Shown here: positions 1-9,015 of the stretch, one piece after another | Numbering within the stretch: position 1 is the first letter of the stretch | How the letters are laid out: every line of letters starts with the position of its first letter | Assembly (NCBI GenBank): GCA_902363395.1 | Contig: CABIZZ010000001.1 | Coordinates: forward strand, 1,364,001 to 1,428,000 | Length of the DNA: 64,000 bases | Source: Streptococcaceae bacterium | GTDB lineage: Bacteria > Bacillota > Bacilli > Lactobacillales > Streptococcaceae | Direction of reading: 5' to 3' | Notes under the pieces: generated by a model | Databases searched by the model: none | The model's input: only the letters and a program-made list of their open reading frames with translations | What the model was told of the DNA's origin: nothing | Translations under genes and position numbers: made by a program

Positions 1-581
1 ATACCGCCACCACCAGCAGCAACCACGACTTGACCGTCGTTCAATAAGGTACGGATAGTATTGATTTCTTTGATATCCACTGGTTTTGGTGAAGCAACAA
101 CTTTACGCCAGCCACGACCAGCATCTTCTTTGAAGGTTGCTCCTGATTTTTCAGCTTCTGCTTTTGCTTCTTCTTCTGAGTAGAATGGACCGATTGGTTT
201 GCTCAAGTTAACGAAAGCTGGGTCGTTCTTATCTACAACGACTTGTGTTACAACGGAAGCAACGTCTTTTTCAATTCCTTCTTCAAGAAGAGCATTTTGA
301 AGAGCGTTTTGAAGCCAGTAGCCAATGCTTCCTTCAGTCATTGCAACCAATGAATCCAACGGGAAAGCTGGGTTCTTTTCAGAATCTGCTGCCAAGTGTT
401 GGAGCAAAAGGTTTCCTACTTGAGGACCATTTCCGTGAGTGATGATCAAGTCATCCCCATTTTTGATTAATTTTACTAAGTGTTTTGCTGTTTCTACAAG
501 TGCTTCTTGTTGAGCTTTTGCAGAAGGATCAGATGAAAGGATAGCGTTTCCTCCCAAAGCAACGACGATTTTTCTTGACAT
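1..581 (-). CDS. arcC: Carbamate kinase, C-terminus beyond window
   Basis: This enzyme makes ATP and releases ammonia and CO2 from carbamoyl phosphate, the last step of the cytosolic arginine deiminase pathway. The protein begins [18 protein letters not shown], the glycine-rich N-terminus of the amino acid kinase fold, and continues with [11 protein letters not shown]. The visible part is about 193 residues and ends inside the GGGGI segment, so roughly the last third is missing. It follows arcB by about 85 bases on the same strand and is the third gene of the arc operon. Any arcD or arcT downstream would lie outside the window. Confidence 0.95.
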   Translation of the reverse strand, partial: MSRKIVVALGGNAILSSDPSAKAQQEALVETAKHLVKLIKNGDDLIITHGNGPQVGNLLLQHLAADSEKNPAFPLDSLVAMTEGSIGYWLQNALQNALLEEGIEKDVASVVTQVVVDKNDPAFVNLSKPIGPFYSEEEAKAEAEKSGATFKEDAGRGWRKVVASPKPVDIKEINTIRTLLNDGQVVVAAGGGG

Positions 582-666
582 AGATTTTCCCTTTCTATAA
601 AAAATAGGGGCAGGACTAAAGCTAGCAGTCCAGCCCCTATAGCTGTTGGTATACGGTTATAAAGTC

Positions 667-1683
667 TTAAACTTTTGGAATGTACAAGTTACCAAGAGTA
701 GCTGCCATCACCGCTTTAATGGTGTGCATACGGTTTTCAGCTTGGTCAAAGTGACGAGCATATTTGCTGCGGAACACTTCGTCAGTAACTTCCATTTCTT
801 CTACGCCGAATTTTTCAGCAACATCTTTACCATAAACAGTGTTTGTGTCGTGGAAAGCTGGCAAGCAGTGCAAGAAGATCAAGTCTTCGTTATCAGCTTT
901 CTTAACCAATTCCATGTTTACTTGGTAAGGTTTCAAAAGGGCAACGCGTTCTGCAAATTTGTCTTCTTCACCCATAGATACCCAAACGTCAGTGTAAAGT
1001 ACATCTGCACCTTTTACAGCTTCGTCAGCATCTTCAGTGATCAAGATATGAGCACCACTTTCTTTTGCAAATCCTTCTGCCAATTCAACAATTTCTTGTT
1101 CTGGGAAGAGTTCTTTTGGTGAGAAGATGTGTACGTTCACACCAAGGATAGCACCTGTTACAAGAAGGCTGTTTGCAACGTTGTTACGTCCGTCACCACA
1201 GTACACAAGTGTCAAACCTTCAAGGCGTCCAAAGTTTTCTTGAACAGTCAAGTAGTCTGCAAGCATTTGAGTTGGGTGCCATTCGTCAGTCAAACCATTC
1301 CATACTGGAACACCTGAGAATTCAGCCAATTCTTCAACCATACGTTGGCTGAAACCACGGAATTCAATACCGTCAAACATACGTCCAAGAACTTTAGCAG
1401 TATCTTCTGTAGATTCTTTTTTACCAAGTTGGATGTCGTTTGCACCAAGGTATTCTGGGTGAGCACCAAGGTCGATGGCTGCAGTAGTGAAGGCAGCACG
1501 AGTACGAGTTGAAGTTTTTTCAAACAAAAGCGCAATGTTTTTACCAGCTAGGTAATGGTGTTGGATGTTGCGTTTTTTAAGATCTTTCAAGTGAGCTGAA
1601 AGTCCGATAAGGTATTCTAACTCTGCACGTGTAAAGTCTTTTTCTGCTAAAAAGCTACGTCCTTGGAATACTGAAGTTGTCAT
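667..1683 (-). CDS. arcB: Ornithine carbamoyltransferase, catabolic
   Basis: In the arginine deiminase pathway it converts citrulline and phosphate to ornithine and carbamoyl phosphate. The 338-residue length is normal for the family. The carbamoyl-phosphate binding motif STRTR is at residues 58-62, and the ornithine-site motif HCLP is at 272-275. The position between arcA and arcC marks it as the catabolic enzyme rather than anabolic ArgF. A GGAGA-type ribosome binding site precedes the ATG. Confidence 0.97.
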   Translation of the reverse strand: MTTSVFQGRSFLAEKDFTRAELEYLIGLSAHLKDLKKRNIQHHYLAGKNIALLFEKTSTRTRAAFTTAAIDLGAHPEYLGANDIQLGKKESTEDTAKVLGRMFDGIEFRGFSQRMVEELAEFSGVPVWNGLTDEWHPTQMLADYLTVQENFGRLEGLTLVYCGDGRNNVANSLLVTGAILGVNVHIFSPKELFPEQEIVELAEGFAKESGAHILITEDADEAVKGADVLYTDVWVSMGEEDKFAERVALLKPYQVNMELVKKADNEDLIFLHCLPAFHDTNTVYGKDVAEKFGVEEMEVTDEVFRSKYARHFDQAENRMHTIKAVMAATLGNLYIPKV

Positions 1684-1778
1684 TAATTATCTCCTTTTAT
1701 TATGCATGATCGAATCCTGTCATTCAGTTTAGAGGGCTCAGTTTAGACACTGAGCCCGTCTAACCTGTAGAAGGATGA

Positions 1779-3008
1779 TTAGATTTCTTCACGTTCGAAT
1801 GGCATTGACATACAACGAGGTCCACCACGACCGCGAACCAATTCACTTCCGCGGATCTTGATCAAACGAAGTCCGTATTCTTCTAATTTCTTGTTGGTAA
1901 CAGTGTTACGGTCGTATACGACTACCACACCAGGTGCGATTGTAAGAGTATTTGATCCGTCGTTCCATTGTTCACGCGCAGCAGCAACGATGTTGCCATC
2001 TCCACATGGAATCAAAGTAACTTTTTCTACACCAAGGTTTTCAGCAAGCAATTCAGCCAAATCACCTTTTTCTTCAACGATCTTCAATTGTTCATTTTCG
2101 TAAGTTACAGAGAAGACGCGAAGGTTGCCTTGGATTTCTGGGTGGATTGTAAATTTATCGTAGTCCACCATTGTGAATACTGTATCCAAGTGCATGAATT
2201 TACGGTTGTTAGCAAATTCGAAGGCCAATACTTTCTTGAAGCCAACGTTCTTCTTGAAGATGTTTACCAACAATTTTTCGATTGATGCAGCATCTGTACG
2301 TTGTGAGATACCAACTGCCAATACATCTTTAGAAAGTACCAACTCATCTCCACCTTCGATACGGGTATCTTCTTCTCGGTTGTAGACAAGTTCAACTTTT
2401 CCACCGTAAACTGGGTGGTATTTGAAGATGTATTTACCATACAAAGTTTCACGGTTACGTGTATCAGCGTACATGTGGTTCAATGATACTGCATTACCAA
2501 TTGTAGCAAATGGGTCACGTGTGAAGTACAAGTTTGGCATTGGGTCGATTGCAAATGGATAGTCAGATTCAACAAGGTCTGTCAATCCTTTTGCTTCTTC
2601 AGGAATTTCTGGAAGTTCAGCTTTTTGAACCCCTGCCATTGTTTTTTCAACCAATTCTTGGTTATCTTCAATGCTATGAAGCAATTCACGGATCGCAACT
2701 TTTGTTTGGCGTCCACGAATGTTTGCTTCTTCAAGGTATTCTTCGATGAACTGATCGCGAATTTCTGGAGAAGTCAATGACTCAGCAGCCAACTGTTCAA
2801 GATAAAGTACTTCGATTCCTTCGTTACGAAGTGCTTCAGCAAATGCGTCGTGTTCTTTTTGAGCATCTTCCAAGAATGGAATATCATCAAAAAGAAGACG
2901 TTCAAGATAGTCAGGCATCAAGTTTTCCAACTCTTTACCTGGACGGTGCAAACAAACTTTTTTCAGTTTTCCAATTTCTGAGAAAACATGAATTGGGTGT
3001 GTAGACAT
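1779..3008 (-). CDS. arcA: Arginine deiminase
   Basis: It hydrolyses arginine to citrulline and ammonia. In oral streptococci this gives ATP and protects against acid. The protein has 409 residues, as usual. The catalytic cysteine is Cys399 in GGPRCMSMP near the C-terminus, and the guanidino-binding segments EGGDE and HLDTVF are present. It is the first gene of the operon, with the ribosome binding site AAGGAGG in front of the ATG. The promoter upstream carries a cre site, and the regulator gene (3549-4235) lies immediately upstream on the same strand. Confidence 0.97.
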   Translation of the reverse strand: MSTHPIHVFSEIGKLKKVCLHRPGKELENLMPDYLERLLFDDIPFLEDAQKEHDAFAEALRNEGIEVLYLEQLAAESLTSPEIRDQFIEEYLEEANIRGRQTKVAIRELLHSIEDNQELVEKTMAGVQKAELPEIPEEAKGLTDLVESDYPFAIDPMPNLYFTRDPFATIGNAVSLNHMYADTRNRETLYGKYIFKYHPVYGGKVELVYNREEDTRIEGGDELVLSKDVLAVGISQRTDAASIEKLLVNIFKKNVGFKKVLAFEFANNRKFMHLDTVFTMVDYDKFTIHPEIQGNLRVFSVTYENEQLKIVEEKGDLAELLAENLGVEKVTLIPCGDGNIVAAAREQWNDGSNTLTIAPGVVVVYDRNTVTNKKLEEYGLRLIKIRGSELVRGRGGPRCMSMPFEREEI

Positions 3009-3064
3009 CTATAGTCCTCCTTTTTTCTTGCGGTTTAGCTTAGCTAATCCCGTTTACATGTTTT

Positions 3065-3093
3065 ATTTTATCACCAACTGGTACCGCTTTCAC
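3065..3093 (-). promoter_or_regulatory. arcA promoter with CcpA (cre) site
   Basis: Read on the minus strand, an extended -10 (TGATAAAAT, hexamer at 3065-3070) stands about 60 bases upstream of arcA. The weak -35 candidate is GTGAAA at 3088-3093. The sequence TGAAAGCGGTACCA at 3079-3092 matches the cre consensus TGWAANCGNTNWCA at 13 of 14 positions. It lies across the -35/-10 spacer, where bound CcpA would block RNA polymerase. A second, poorer cre-like sequence (core GAAAGCGGTTCA) is near 3162-3175. Carbon repression of arc operons is known in related species. Confidence 0.7.
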
Positions 3094-3253
3094 AACCAAT
3101 CTTCCATTACGAATGCCAAGAATTTGACGTTTTTTTAAATATTACCCTCGTTTTATGAAAAATGAACCGCTTTCTTTGGATATTTTGCTAAATATATTCT
3201 TTTTGTGAGTAAATATTTTTTATTTGATTTTTGAAACTTTTTAACGTTTTTGA

Positions 3254-3286
3254 CAGAAAATAAAAGAAGCCCTACTAGGCTTCTTC
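3254..3286 (-). terminator. Distal terminator copy downstream of the arc regulator
   Basis: The hairpin arms AGAAGCC and GGCTTCT are followed on the minus strand by TTTTATTTTC. The stem sequence is nearly the same as that at 3534-3559, right at the regulator stop codon. The regulator transcript therefore appears to have two related terminators with about 270 bases between them. Confidence 0.6.
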
Positions 3287-3374
3287 TTGAATGTATACAA
3301 AGTTTATTTTACATAAAACACCTAGATGATTTTCAAAAAATGACTTTTATTATTTTGTCATTTAAGAAGTTTAA

Positions 3375-3510
3375 AAACTTTCCGCCGTGAGAAAAGTGCT
3401 TGAAACATGATTATTTCAAGCACTCGGGAGTTTTGAAACCTTAGGTTCAAAACTAAGTCATGGAACTTCGTAGAAGTTCGCTGACGTCCGTACTCACCTA
3501 AGGAAAGTTT
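3375..3510 (+). repeat. 136-bp MITE-like element, copy A
   Basis: The element is bounded by AAACTTTCC at 3375-3383 and its inverse GGAAAGTTT at 3502-3510. The similarity of the ends continues inward (GTGAG near both). It has internal hairpins: GCTTGAAA/TTTCAAGC, GTTTTGAA/TTCAAAAC and GAACTTC/GAAGTTC. A second copy of exactly the same length lies at 30327-30462 in the opposite orientation. Copy A sits between the regulator's two terminator hairpins and has no coding capacity. I could not assign it to BOX, RUP or SPRITE with confidence. Confidence 0.75.
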
Positions 3511-3533
3511 TTCAGAAGCCTTTATCTTCAATC

Positions 3534-3559
3534 CAAAAGAAGCCCTTATTAGGCTTCTT
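3534..3559 (-). terminator. Terminator at the end of the arc regulator gene
   Basis: The stem GAAGCC/GGCTTC contains the regulator stop codon in its loop (GCCTAATAAGGGC on the minus strand) and is followed by TTTTGG. The T-run is short, so some read-through is likely. Confidence 0.5.
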
Positions 3560-4235
3560 CAAAACTATCTAAAAAGAATGGAAGATCAAGAAAAGTTAAT
3601 TTCTTATGTTTGTACTCGATTCGCTCCTCTTCTAGGAGCTTCTTTAACACTTGATTGACGGTTTCCCTCGTCGTCGCAGCTAATCTGGCTAACTCCTTCA
3701 TGCTCATTGGAAAAGGAATGGTTGGACCAAACTTTTGATAATCCTTACAGAGTAGAGCTAAGGATTGGATCACACGATCACTGGCACTGGCTGCGACCAC
3801 ATTACGAAGTCGCAACTCTTGAAATTCTAATATTTTTGAAAGTTTTCTCGTAATGAAGAGAACTTGTTCCATACTGGACTGGACAATTTCCTCATAAAGC
3901 TGAACAGGAATACTGAAGTATTTTACGGTTGTCATGGAAGTGGCTGTATAGTGATAAGTTGAATCTGTAAACATACCACCGTATGGGAAGACAGCTCCTT
4001 CTTTAATGTAATCCATATACGAGAAGGTGTCTGAAGAATCAAACTCCTCAATACGGACATAGCCTTCTACCACTAAAAATATCCGATCGCGCTTATCACC
4101 AGCAAAAAATAGGATTTGTCCCTTTGGAATTTCTCTATAATGGATTTCTACAGCTAATTTATCAAATTTTTCAACTGGAATTTCAGAGAAAGCTGGATGG
4201 GATCGAATCAACTGATAATCTTCTTTTGTAATCAT
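3549..4235 (-). CDS. Crp/Fnr-family regulator of the arc operon (ArcR/FlpS type)
   Basis: This is a transcription regulator with an N-terminal cyclic-nucleotide-binding fold and a C-terminal Crp-type winged helix-turn-helix (MKELARLAATTRETVNQVLK). In related streptococci the gene next to arcA activates arc expression. I place the start at 4235 (MITKEDYQLIRSHPAFS, 228 residues). An open frame extends to 4292, but that stretch contains the gene's own -10 and -35 boxes and begins with TTG. AAAGAAAG acts as a modest ribosome binding site. No FNR-type N-terminal iron-sulfur cysteine cluster is visible, so oxygen sensing of that kind is unlikely. Confidence 0.88.
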   Translation of the reverse strand: MITKEDYQLIRSHPAFSEIPVEKFDKLAVEIHYREIPKGQILFFAGDKRDRIFLVVEGYVRIEEFDSSDTFSYMDYIKEGAVFPYGGMFTDSTYHYTATSMTTVKYFSIPVQLYEEIVQSSMEQVLFITRKLSKILEFQELRLRNVVAASASDRVIQSLALLCKDYQKFGPTIPFPMSMKELARLAATTRETVNQVLKKLLEEERIEYKHKKLTFLDLPFFLDSFEEA

Positions 4236-4263
4236 TTCTATTCTTTCTTTAGGTTCTTTAGTT

Positions 4264-4292
4264 ATTATATCATATTTATTCACTGACCTCAA
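4264..4292 (-). promoter_or_regulatory. Promoter of the arc regulator gene
   Basis: On the minus strand the -35 box TTGAGG (4287-4292) is separated by 17 bases from the -10 box TATAAT (4264-4269). It lies inside the longest open frame and fixes the downstream ATG at 4235 as the start. About 40 bases upstream of the -35 is the palindrome TGTATACA (4331-4338). The same octamer also occurs near 3291-3300 on the other side of the gene. Confidence 0.8.
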
Positions 4293-4335
4293 AGAATGTC
4301 ACCAAGATTTTAACCATGAAACTATATTTTTGTAT

Positions 4336-4371
4336 ACAAAAAACCTTCCCAAAACTATCTTGGGAAAGGTT
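4336..4371 (-). terminator. Terminator of the serine hydrolase gene
   Basis: The arms AACCTTTCCCAAGA and TTGGGAAGGTT form a strong stem on the minus strand, followed by TTTTTTG. It directly follows the stop codon of the gene at 4380-5432. Confidence 0.85.
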
Positions 4372-4379
4372 CTAATTTC

Positions 4380-5432
4380 TTAATTGACATTTACACGGTG
4401 CCATTCATTGATCACATAGCAGAGTTGACCAAGTAAATGAAGACCGTAGCCACTGATCTCCGTACTTTCTGGAGTTGTTCCCCCTAGACCAGCTGTAAAA
4501 ATCGAGATGAGGTAGGGAGTTTGTTCGTAAACGATGGCTTCGACATTGAGTGCTTCTGCTACATAACCAGGTTTTTGCTGAATGACTAAATCTGGTAAAT
4601 ACCGTTTGTAGTATTCATTCGGGAAGGACTCACCGATTAATTCTAGCAAGGTCGCATATTTTTCTTTATGATTCCAAAGATAGTCCAAGACTTGAATATA
4701 GTAATCAGAAGTCGTTTTGTTTTCAGGACTAATGGTTTTTATTTCTGCACGGGATTTCCCATATTTTTCATACTTACTGTAGACATTATCCATACCACCA
4801 AAGCGGTCGGCCAAGGCATATGCTGGAGTATTTTCTGAATAGACAAGAGAATAACGCTGCATATCTGGAATCGTCATAGCGCCACCAAAGGCAGCTACAT
4901 AATTATCGTGCTCTCCAAGGTACTCGTAGTAAGTATTGGTAATATCAAATTCATCCGTTAAGTTTAACTTCCCTGCATCGACTTCATCCACGACTAACAT
5001 ATTGAGGGGTAGTTTATAGGTACTTCCAGCTGTCATCGGCTGCAACTCATTCATTGAAAACTGTTGGCCGGTCGCAGGATTTTTGTAGGTAAAGGTAATT
5101 TGGGAAGGATCAATACCATATTCAGCCATGTAGTCTTGTACAACTTCTACCAAGCCTTTATTGGCATAATCATAGACAAGACCCAAATTCTCCATGGTTT
5201 CACGATCTTGATCTATGACAGCTTGTTTTTCTTCAGGAGTTTTGACACGAGGAGGTTGGAGGGGCTGCATCTCTTCCTTGGACTCAACTGGTTGAGCTGT
5301 CGTTTCCTCTTGAGCAAGCGGTGAGGCAGGAGCCTGATAAAGATGGAGGTAAGTTAACGCTCCAACTCCTCCTATACATAGTAAAATTCCCAACACAATC
5401 ATGATCGATCGAACATTAAATATTTTTTTCAT
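4380..5432 (-). CDS. Secreted or membrane-anchored beta-lactamase-like serine hydrolase
   Basis: The fold resembles class A beta-lactamases and DD-peptidases. An N-terminal membrane segment or signal (residues about 9-29) is followed by a Pro/Glu-rich linker to about residue 65. The active-site motifs are STYK at 137-140, SEN at 199-201, and KPG at 287-289 in place of the usual KTG. The function is not known from the sequence. A cell-wall peptidase or an inactive relative are the likely options, and true beta-lactamase activity would be unexpected in this group. It is a single gene with its own terminator. Confidence 0.75.
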   Translation of the reverse strand: MKKIFNVRSIMIVLGILLCIGGVGALTYLHLYQAPASPLAQEETTAQPVESKEEMQPLQPPRVKTPEEKQAVIDQDRETMENLGLVYDYANKGLVEVVQDYMAEYGIDPSQITFTYKNPATGQQFSMNELQPMTAGSTYKLPLNMLVVDEVDAGKLNLTDEFDITNTYYEYLGEHDNYVAAFGGAMTIPDMQRYSLVYSENTPAYALADRFGGMDNVYSKYEKYGKSRAEIKTISPENKTTSDYYIQVLDYLWNHKEKYATLLELIGESFPNEYYKRYLPDLVIQQKPGYVAEALNVEAIVYEQTPYLISIFTAGLGGTTPESTEISGYGLHLLGQLCYVINEWHRVNVN

Positions 5433-5574
5433 ATGAAGTTAATTATAAAAGATTCTCTTTAAAATAACAAGGTGTTTCCGGATCAGAAAACGATTTCTTC
5501 TAGAAGAAATTTTTTAGCGATTTCCAGGTCAATCCTTCCTCATTTTCCTAATAGTCCATCCCCTTTTGACTGTC

Positions 5575-7053
5575 TTATTTCCGCTTAAAGGATCCCATGA
5601 TCAGTTTTGCCACTTCACGCGCAATGGTACGGAACAAGGAACTGATAAAGGAATCTTTGGCCTTTTCTAAACTAGATTTCCGCGGACGACCCGGACTCCT
5701 TTTTTGACTGGCCTTCTCTTCTGCAACTCTGGTCTTTTCTTCCTCTTCCCGCTCCTTTTCCTTCTCTTCTCTAGCAGACTTTTCAGTCAACTTTTCATAA
5801 GCTGATTCGTTGTCTACCCGAACAGCATATTTTTGATGGAAAGGAGAGCTGGTCATCAAGGCCAACTGTTCACTCTCGTTTAACAAATCAAAGCTCGATT
5901 GTGGAGACAAAATATAAGAGCGTTCTACCACACTTGGTTGTCCCTTTTCATTTAGGAAGGAAATGAGAGCTTCCCCTGTTCCCAACTCCGTCAAGACAGC
6001 TTCCGTATCAAATTCTGGGTTTGGTCGGAAGCTTTGAGCAGCAACTTTAATAGCTTTCATTTCTTTTGGTGTATAGGCGCGCAAGGCATGTTGGACACGA
6101 TTCCCAAGCTGGGCCAATACGGACTCAGGGAGATCTTGAGGATTTTGTGTAATAAAGTAGATCCCTACTCCTTTAGACCGGATAAGGCGAACGACTTGCT
6201 CAACTTTTTCAAGGAAGAGCTTGCTCGCATCATTAAACAAGAGGTGGGCTTCATCAAAGAAGAAGACAAATTTTGGTTTTTCTAGATCTCCAACTTCTGG
6301 TAAGGTTTCGAACAAACGAGACAACATCCAGATCAGGAAGGTTGAATAAAGCTTAGGGGAGTTGAAAAGACGAGTCGCTGATAGAATGTTGATGTAGCCT
6401 CGTCCACTGCTGTCCAATTGCATAAAATCTTGAAGATCCAAGGCAGGCTCTCCGAAGAATTGATCTGCCCCCTCTTGCTCTAGCACTAACAAGCTTCGTT
6501 GAATAGCTCCCACTGATTGTTTACTGATATTCCCGTATTGAGCGGAATAATCTGAGGCATGGTCATATACTTCCTTCAAAAGACTCTGCAAATCCTTCAA
6601 ATCAATCAAAGGCCAATTTTTTTCTTTGGCCAATTTAAAGACGATGGCCAAAATCCCTGTTTGTGTTTCGTTGAGGTCCAACAAGCGCGCTAGCAAAAGA
6701 GAGCCCATTCCTTCAATCGTTGCACGGACCGGATGTCCTGCTTGACCAAAGACATCCCATAAGCGAACTGGAAAAGCTTGCGGTTCAAAAGGATCTGTAA
6801 TACCAAGTAGTTTATAGCGCTCTTCCATCTTTGGAGTCCATTGTCCTGCTTTTGCAAGACCGGAAAGATCTCCCTTGATATCTGCTAGAAACACCGGAAT
6901 CCCTTGCTGACTTAATTTTTCAGTTATGACTTTTAGGGTCACGGTTTTCCCTGTACCAGTAGCTCCTGCAATTAACCCGTGGCGGTTGAGCATTTTTAGA
7001 TAAAGTGGCGTATCCACTGCTCCTTTTGTAATCGTAATACTTGTCATTTTCAT
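5575..7053 (-). CDS. HerA-like ATPase (DUF853 type)
   Basis: This is a P-loop ATPase of the HerA/FtsK superfamily, close to E. coli YjgR-type proteins. Walker A is GATGTGKT at residues 30-37, and Walker B is FVFFFDEAHLLF near residue 265. The C-terminal region (about 415-460) is strongly charged (KEKEREEEEK) and followed by a basic patch (KRSPGRPRK) that could bind DNA. The start may be Met1 or Met3, because MKM begins the frame. Its role is unknown. HerA proteins usually work in DNA end processing or anti-phage systems with a NurA-type nuclease, and no such partner is adjacent. Confidence 0.8.
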   Translation of the reverse strand: MKMTSITITKGAVDTPLYLKMLNRHGLIAGATGTGKTVTLKVITEKLSQQGIPVFLADIKGDLSGLAKAGQWTPKMEERYKLLGITDPFEPQAFPVRLWDVFGQAGHPVRATIEGMGSLLLARLLDLNETQTGILAIVFKLAKEKNWPLIDLKDLQSLLKEVYDHASDYSAQYGNISKQSVGAIQRSLLVLEQEGADQFFGEPALDLQDFMQLDSSGRGYINILSATRLFNSPKLYSTFLIWMLSRLFETLPEVGDLEKPKFVFFFDEAHLLFNDASKLFLEKVEQVVRLIRSKGVGIYFITQNPQDLPESVLAQLGNRVQHALRAYTPKEMKAIKVAAQSFRPNPEFDTEAVLTELGTGEALISFLNEKGQPSVVERSYILSPQSSFDLLNESEQLALMTSSPFHQKYAVRVDNESAYEKLTEKSAREEKEKEREEEEKTRVAEEKASQKRSPGRPRKSSLEKAKDSFISSLFRTIAREVAKLIMGSFKRK

Positions 7054-7086
7054 TCTCCCTTTTGTTGAGGTACAGTTTTTTTCAGA

Positions 7087-7136
7087 AAAAGTGACACGGC
7101 TTCTTTCTTATGTAGGAAGCCTTTCTCCTCACTTTT
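7087..7136 (-). other. Nested inverted repeat upstream of the HerA-like gene
   Basis: The outer arms AAAAGTGA/TCACTTTT enclose the inner arms GGCTTC/GAAGCC in the 247-base gap between the HerA-like gene and sodA. On the minus strand T-rich sequence follows. It could be a second sodA terminator or a leader structure of the HerA-like gene. Confidence 0.45.
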
Positions 7137-7228
7137 ACATACCCTTCTAGTGTATCATTTTCAGGTATAAACGCAAGAAATATCCCTCCCAAAACAGGAG
7201 AATCATTTTACTCTACTTTGATCAATTC

Positions 7229-7258
7229 GAAAAATAAAAAGCCTGAATCGAGGGCTTC
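7229..7258 (-). terminator. sodA terminator
   Basis: A short stem AAGCC/GGCTT is followed on the minus strand by TTTTATTTTT, about 45 bases past the sodA stop codon. The stem is only 5 bp, so termination may be partial. Confidence 0.6.
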
Positions 7259-7300
7259 TTTAAGTGACCTCTTGATTCAAACTTTTTTTATTATGAAAGC

Positions 7301-7906
7301 TTATTTAGCTGCTGCGTATAGCTCGTCTACTTTGTTCCAGTTAATCACTGAGAAGAAAGCTTTGATGTAGTCAGGACGAACGTTGCGGTATTTCACGTAG
7401 TATGCATGTTCCCAAACGTCCAATCCCAAGATTGGTTTCTTCCCTTCTGAGATTGGTGTGTCTTGGTTTGCTGTTGAAGTGACTTCAAGCTTCCCTTCTT
7501 TGTTCACAACCAACCATGCCCATCCAGAACCGAAACGAGTAGTTGCTGCTGCAGTGAAAGCTGCTTGGAATTCTTCGAATGAACCGAAGGCTTCATCGAT
7601 TGCTGCTGCAAGTTCTGCTGAAGGAGCTGTCTTTTCAGGAGTCATCAATTCCCAGAAAAGAGTGTGGTTCAAGTGTCCACCACCGTTGTTGATAAGCGCT
7701 TGGCGGATATCAGCTGGGATAGATTCTACATCTGCCAACAAAGCTTCAAGGTCTTCACCAATTTCAGGGTGTTTTTCAAGAGCTGCATTTGCATTGTTTA
7801 CGTAAGTTTGATGGTGTTTATCATGGTGCAAGTGCATTGTTTCAGCATCAATGTATGGTTCCAATGCATCGTATGCGTACGGAAGATCTGGTAAAATAAT
7901 TGCCAT
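7301..7906 (-). CDS. sodA: Superoxide dismutase, Mn/Fe family
   Basis: It dismutates superoxide in the cytosol and is the only SOD type of streptococci, normally manganese-loaded. The protein is 201 residues from [18 protein letters not shown]. An upstream in-frame extension to 7951 is rejected because AGAGGT stands seven bases before the ATG at 7906. Metal-binding histidines appear in [14 protein letters not shown], and the C-terminal signature DVWEHAYY supplies Asp and His. It has its own consensus-like promoter and terminator. Confidence 0.97.
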   Translation of the reverse strand: MAIILPDLPYAYDALEPYIDAETMHLHHDKHHQTYVNNANAALEKHPEIGEDLEALLADVESIPADIRQALINNGGGHLNHTLFWELMTPEKTAPSAELAAAIDEAFGSFEEFQAAFTAAATTRFGSGWAWLVVNKEGKLEVTSTANQDTPISEGKKPILGLDVWEHAYYVKYRNVRPDYIKAFFSVINWNKVDELYAAAK

Positions 7907-7939
7907 GGAAAATACCTCTATTTCTTTATGTATATAAAA

Positions 7940-7968
7940 ATGATAACGCAATCATCTAATTTATTCAA
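7940..7968 (-). promoter_or_regulatory. sodA promoter
   Basis: On the minus strand the -35 box TTGAAT (7963-7968), a 17-base spacer and the -10 box TATCAT (7940-7945) lie about 35 bases before the sodA ATG. It occupies nearly the whole gap between holA and sodA. Confidence 0.75.
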
Positions 7969-7977
7969 CTATTCTGC

Positions 7978-9015
7978 TTACACAGATGGATTAGCTAGCT
8001 TTAGTACAGCCAAATCAAATAGATAGTCTTTCTCATAAGTTCCCGATTTCATTTGGAAATCGGTATCAATCAAAAGACAAATCGCCTGCTCCAAATAAGC
8101 TAGAGAAATCCCTCTACTATCTCTTAGAGCAAATTTGACTTGGTAGGGATTTACTTTTCGACCGGTCAACTCTGATAGGTCTGAAACGATTTGGGATTCT
8201 GTCCGTCCCTCTTGCTTCAACAGCTTGACCTGTGTGTAGATGCGGAACTGACTCAATAAAATGGCCAAAAGCTTGATTTCATCCTCTCCTTGCAGCCGAA
8301 GATCCTTGACCAAACTACGGGCAGGATCAATTTGTTTCTTTAGGATCATTTGGATCAGATCAAACAGATTATCCTGGAGTGTCTTTGGAATAGCCTCTTC
8401 AATATCTGAGATGGTAATGCTTGAGGATCCCTTATAGTTTTTAAGAAACTCCAAGTTTTTCTGAATCTCACTAAAATCAAAGCCAGATTTGATCAAAAGT
8501 TGGTCGAAGGCTTGTGAATCAATCGCTAGTCCCAGAGACTTGATCTCTTCCGTGAAATGAGCACGCAACTCCTGCTCTTTTAATTCACTCGCTTCCAGTA
8601 ACTGGGCATCCCGTTTTAAGAGCTTGACAATTCTTCGCTTGCTATCCAGTTTTCCTTCCGCAATGACAATCAAGCGAGTCGTTTCTAAAGGTGCCGATAA
8701 GTATCCTTCAAAGGACTGCAATTCATCATCTGTCAGGTATCTTTTTTTTGCGGTCGTCACATCGACAAAATGATCCAAAATCACTATTTTTTCATCCGCA
8801 AAAAATGGAAGGCTGACCAAGTCAAGCTCGACCTCTGAATAAGCTGTTTCCTTCATGTCAAAATAGGAGTAATTCAAATCAGATGAATCGTAGCCTACTT
8901 TCTTAAAAAGTTGCTCTTTCATCCACTCAAACTGACCGATGTCATCTCCTGATAGAACCAGGATTGGAGGAAGGTTCTCAGCACTGATTTTTTTAATTGT
9001 TTGTAAAGCCTGCAT
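7978..9015 (-). CDS. holA: DNA polymerase III delta subunit
   Basis: This is the clamp-loader subunit that opens the beta sliding clamp. Typical streptococcal segments are YSYFDMKE, DLVSLPFFADEKIVILDHF and the C-terminal DTDFQMKSGTYEKDYLFDLAVLKLA. I choose Met at 9015 (MQALQTIKKI, 345 residues), which fits the usual N-terminus. The open frame reaches 9084, but that extra part overlaps deeply with the preceding gene. The start lies inside the last 23 bases of the DUF805 gene, which suggests translational coupling. Confidence 0.92.
   Translation of the reverse strand: MQALQTIKKISAENLPPILVLSGDDIGQFEWMKEQLFKKVGYDSSDLNYSYFDMKETAYSEVELDLVSLPFFADEKIVILDHFVDVTTAKKRYLTDDELQSFEGYLSAPLETTRLIVIAEGKLDSKRRIVKLLKRDAQLLEASELKEQELRAHFTEEIKSLGLAIDSQAFDQLLIKSGFDFSEIQKNLEFLKNYKGSSSITISDIEEAIPKTLQDNLFDLIQMILKKQIDPARSLVKDLRLQGEDEIKLLAILLSQFRIYTQVKLLKQEGRTESQIVSDLSELTGRKVNPYQVKFALRDSRGISLAYLEQAICLLIDTDFQMKSGTYEKDYLFDLAVLKLANPSV

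Noticed and set aside
646..1122. 158-codon plus-strand frame opposite arcB
   Set aside because: It is a shadow of the arcB codons on the other strand, with no promoter, ribosome binding site or recognisable protein.
4236..4292. N-terminal extension of the arc regulator
   Set aside because: The region holds the gene's -35 and -10 boxes, and the first codon would be TTG.
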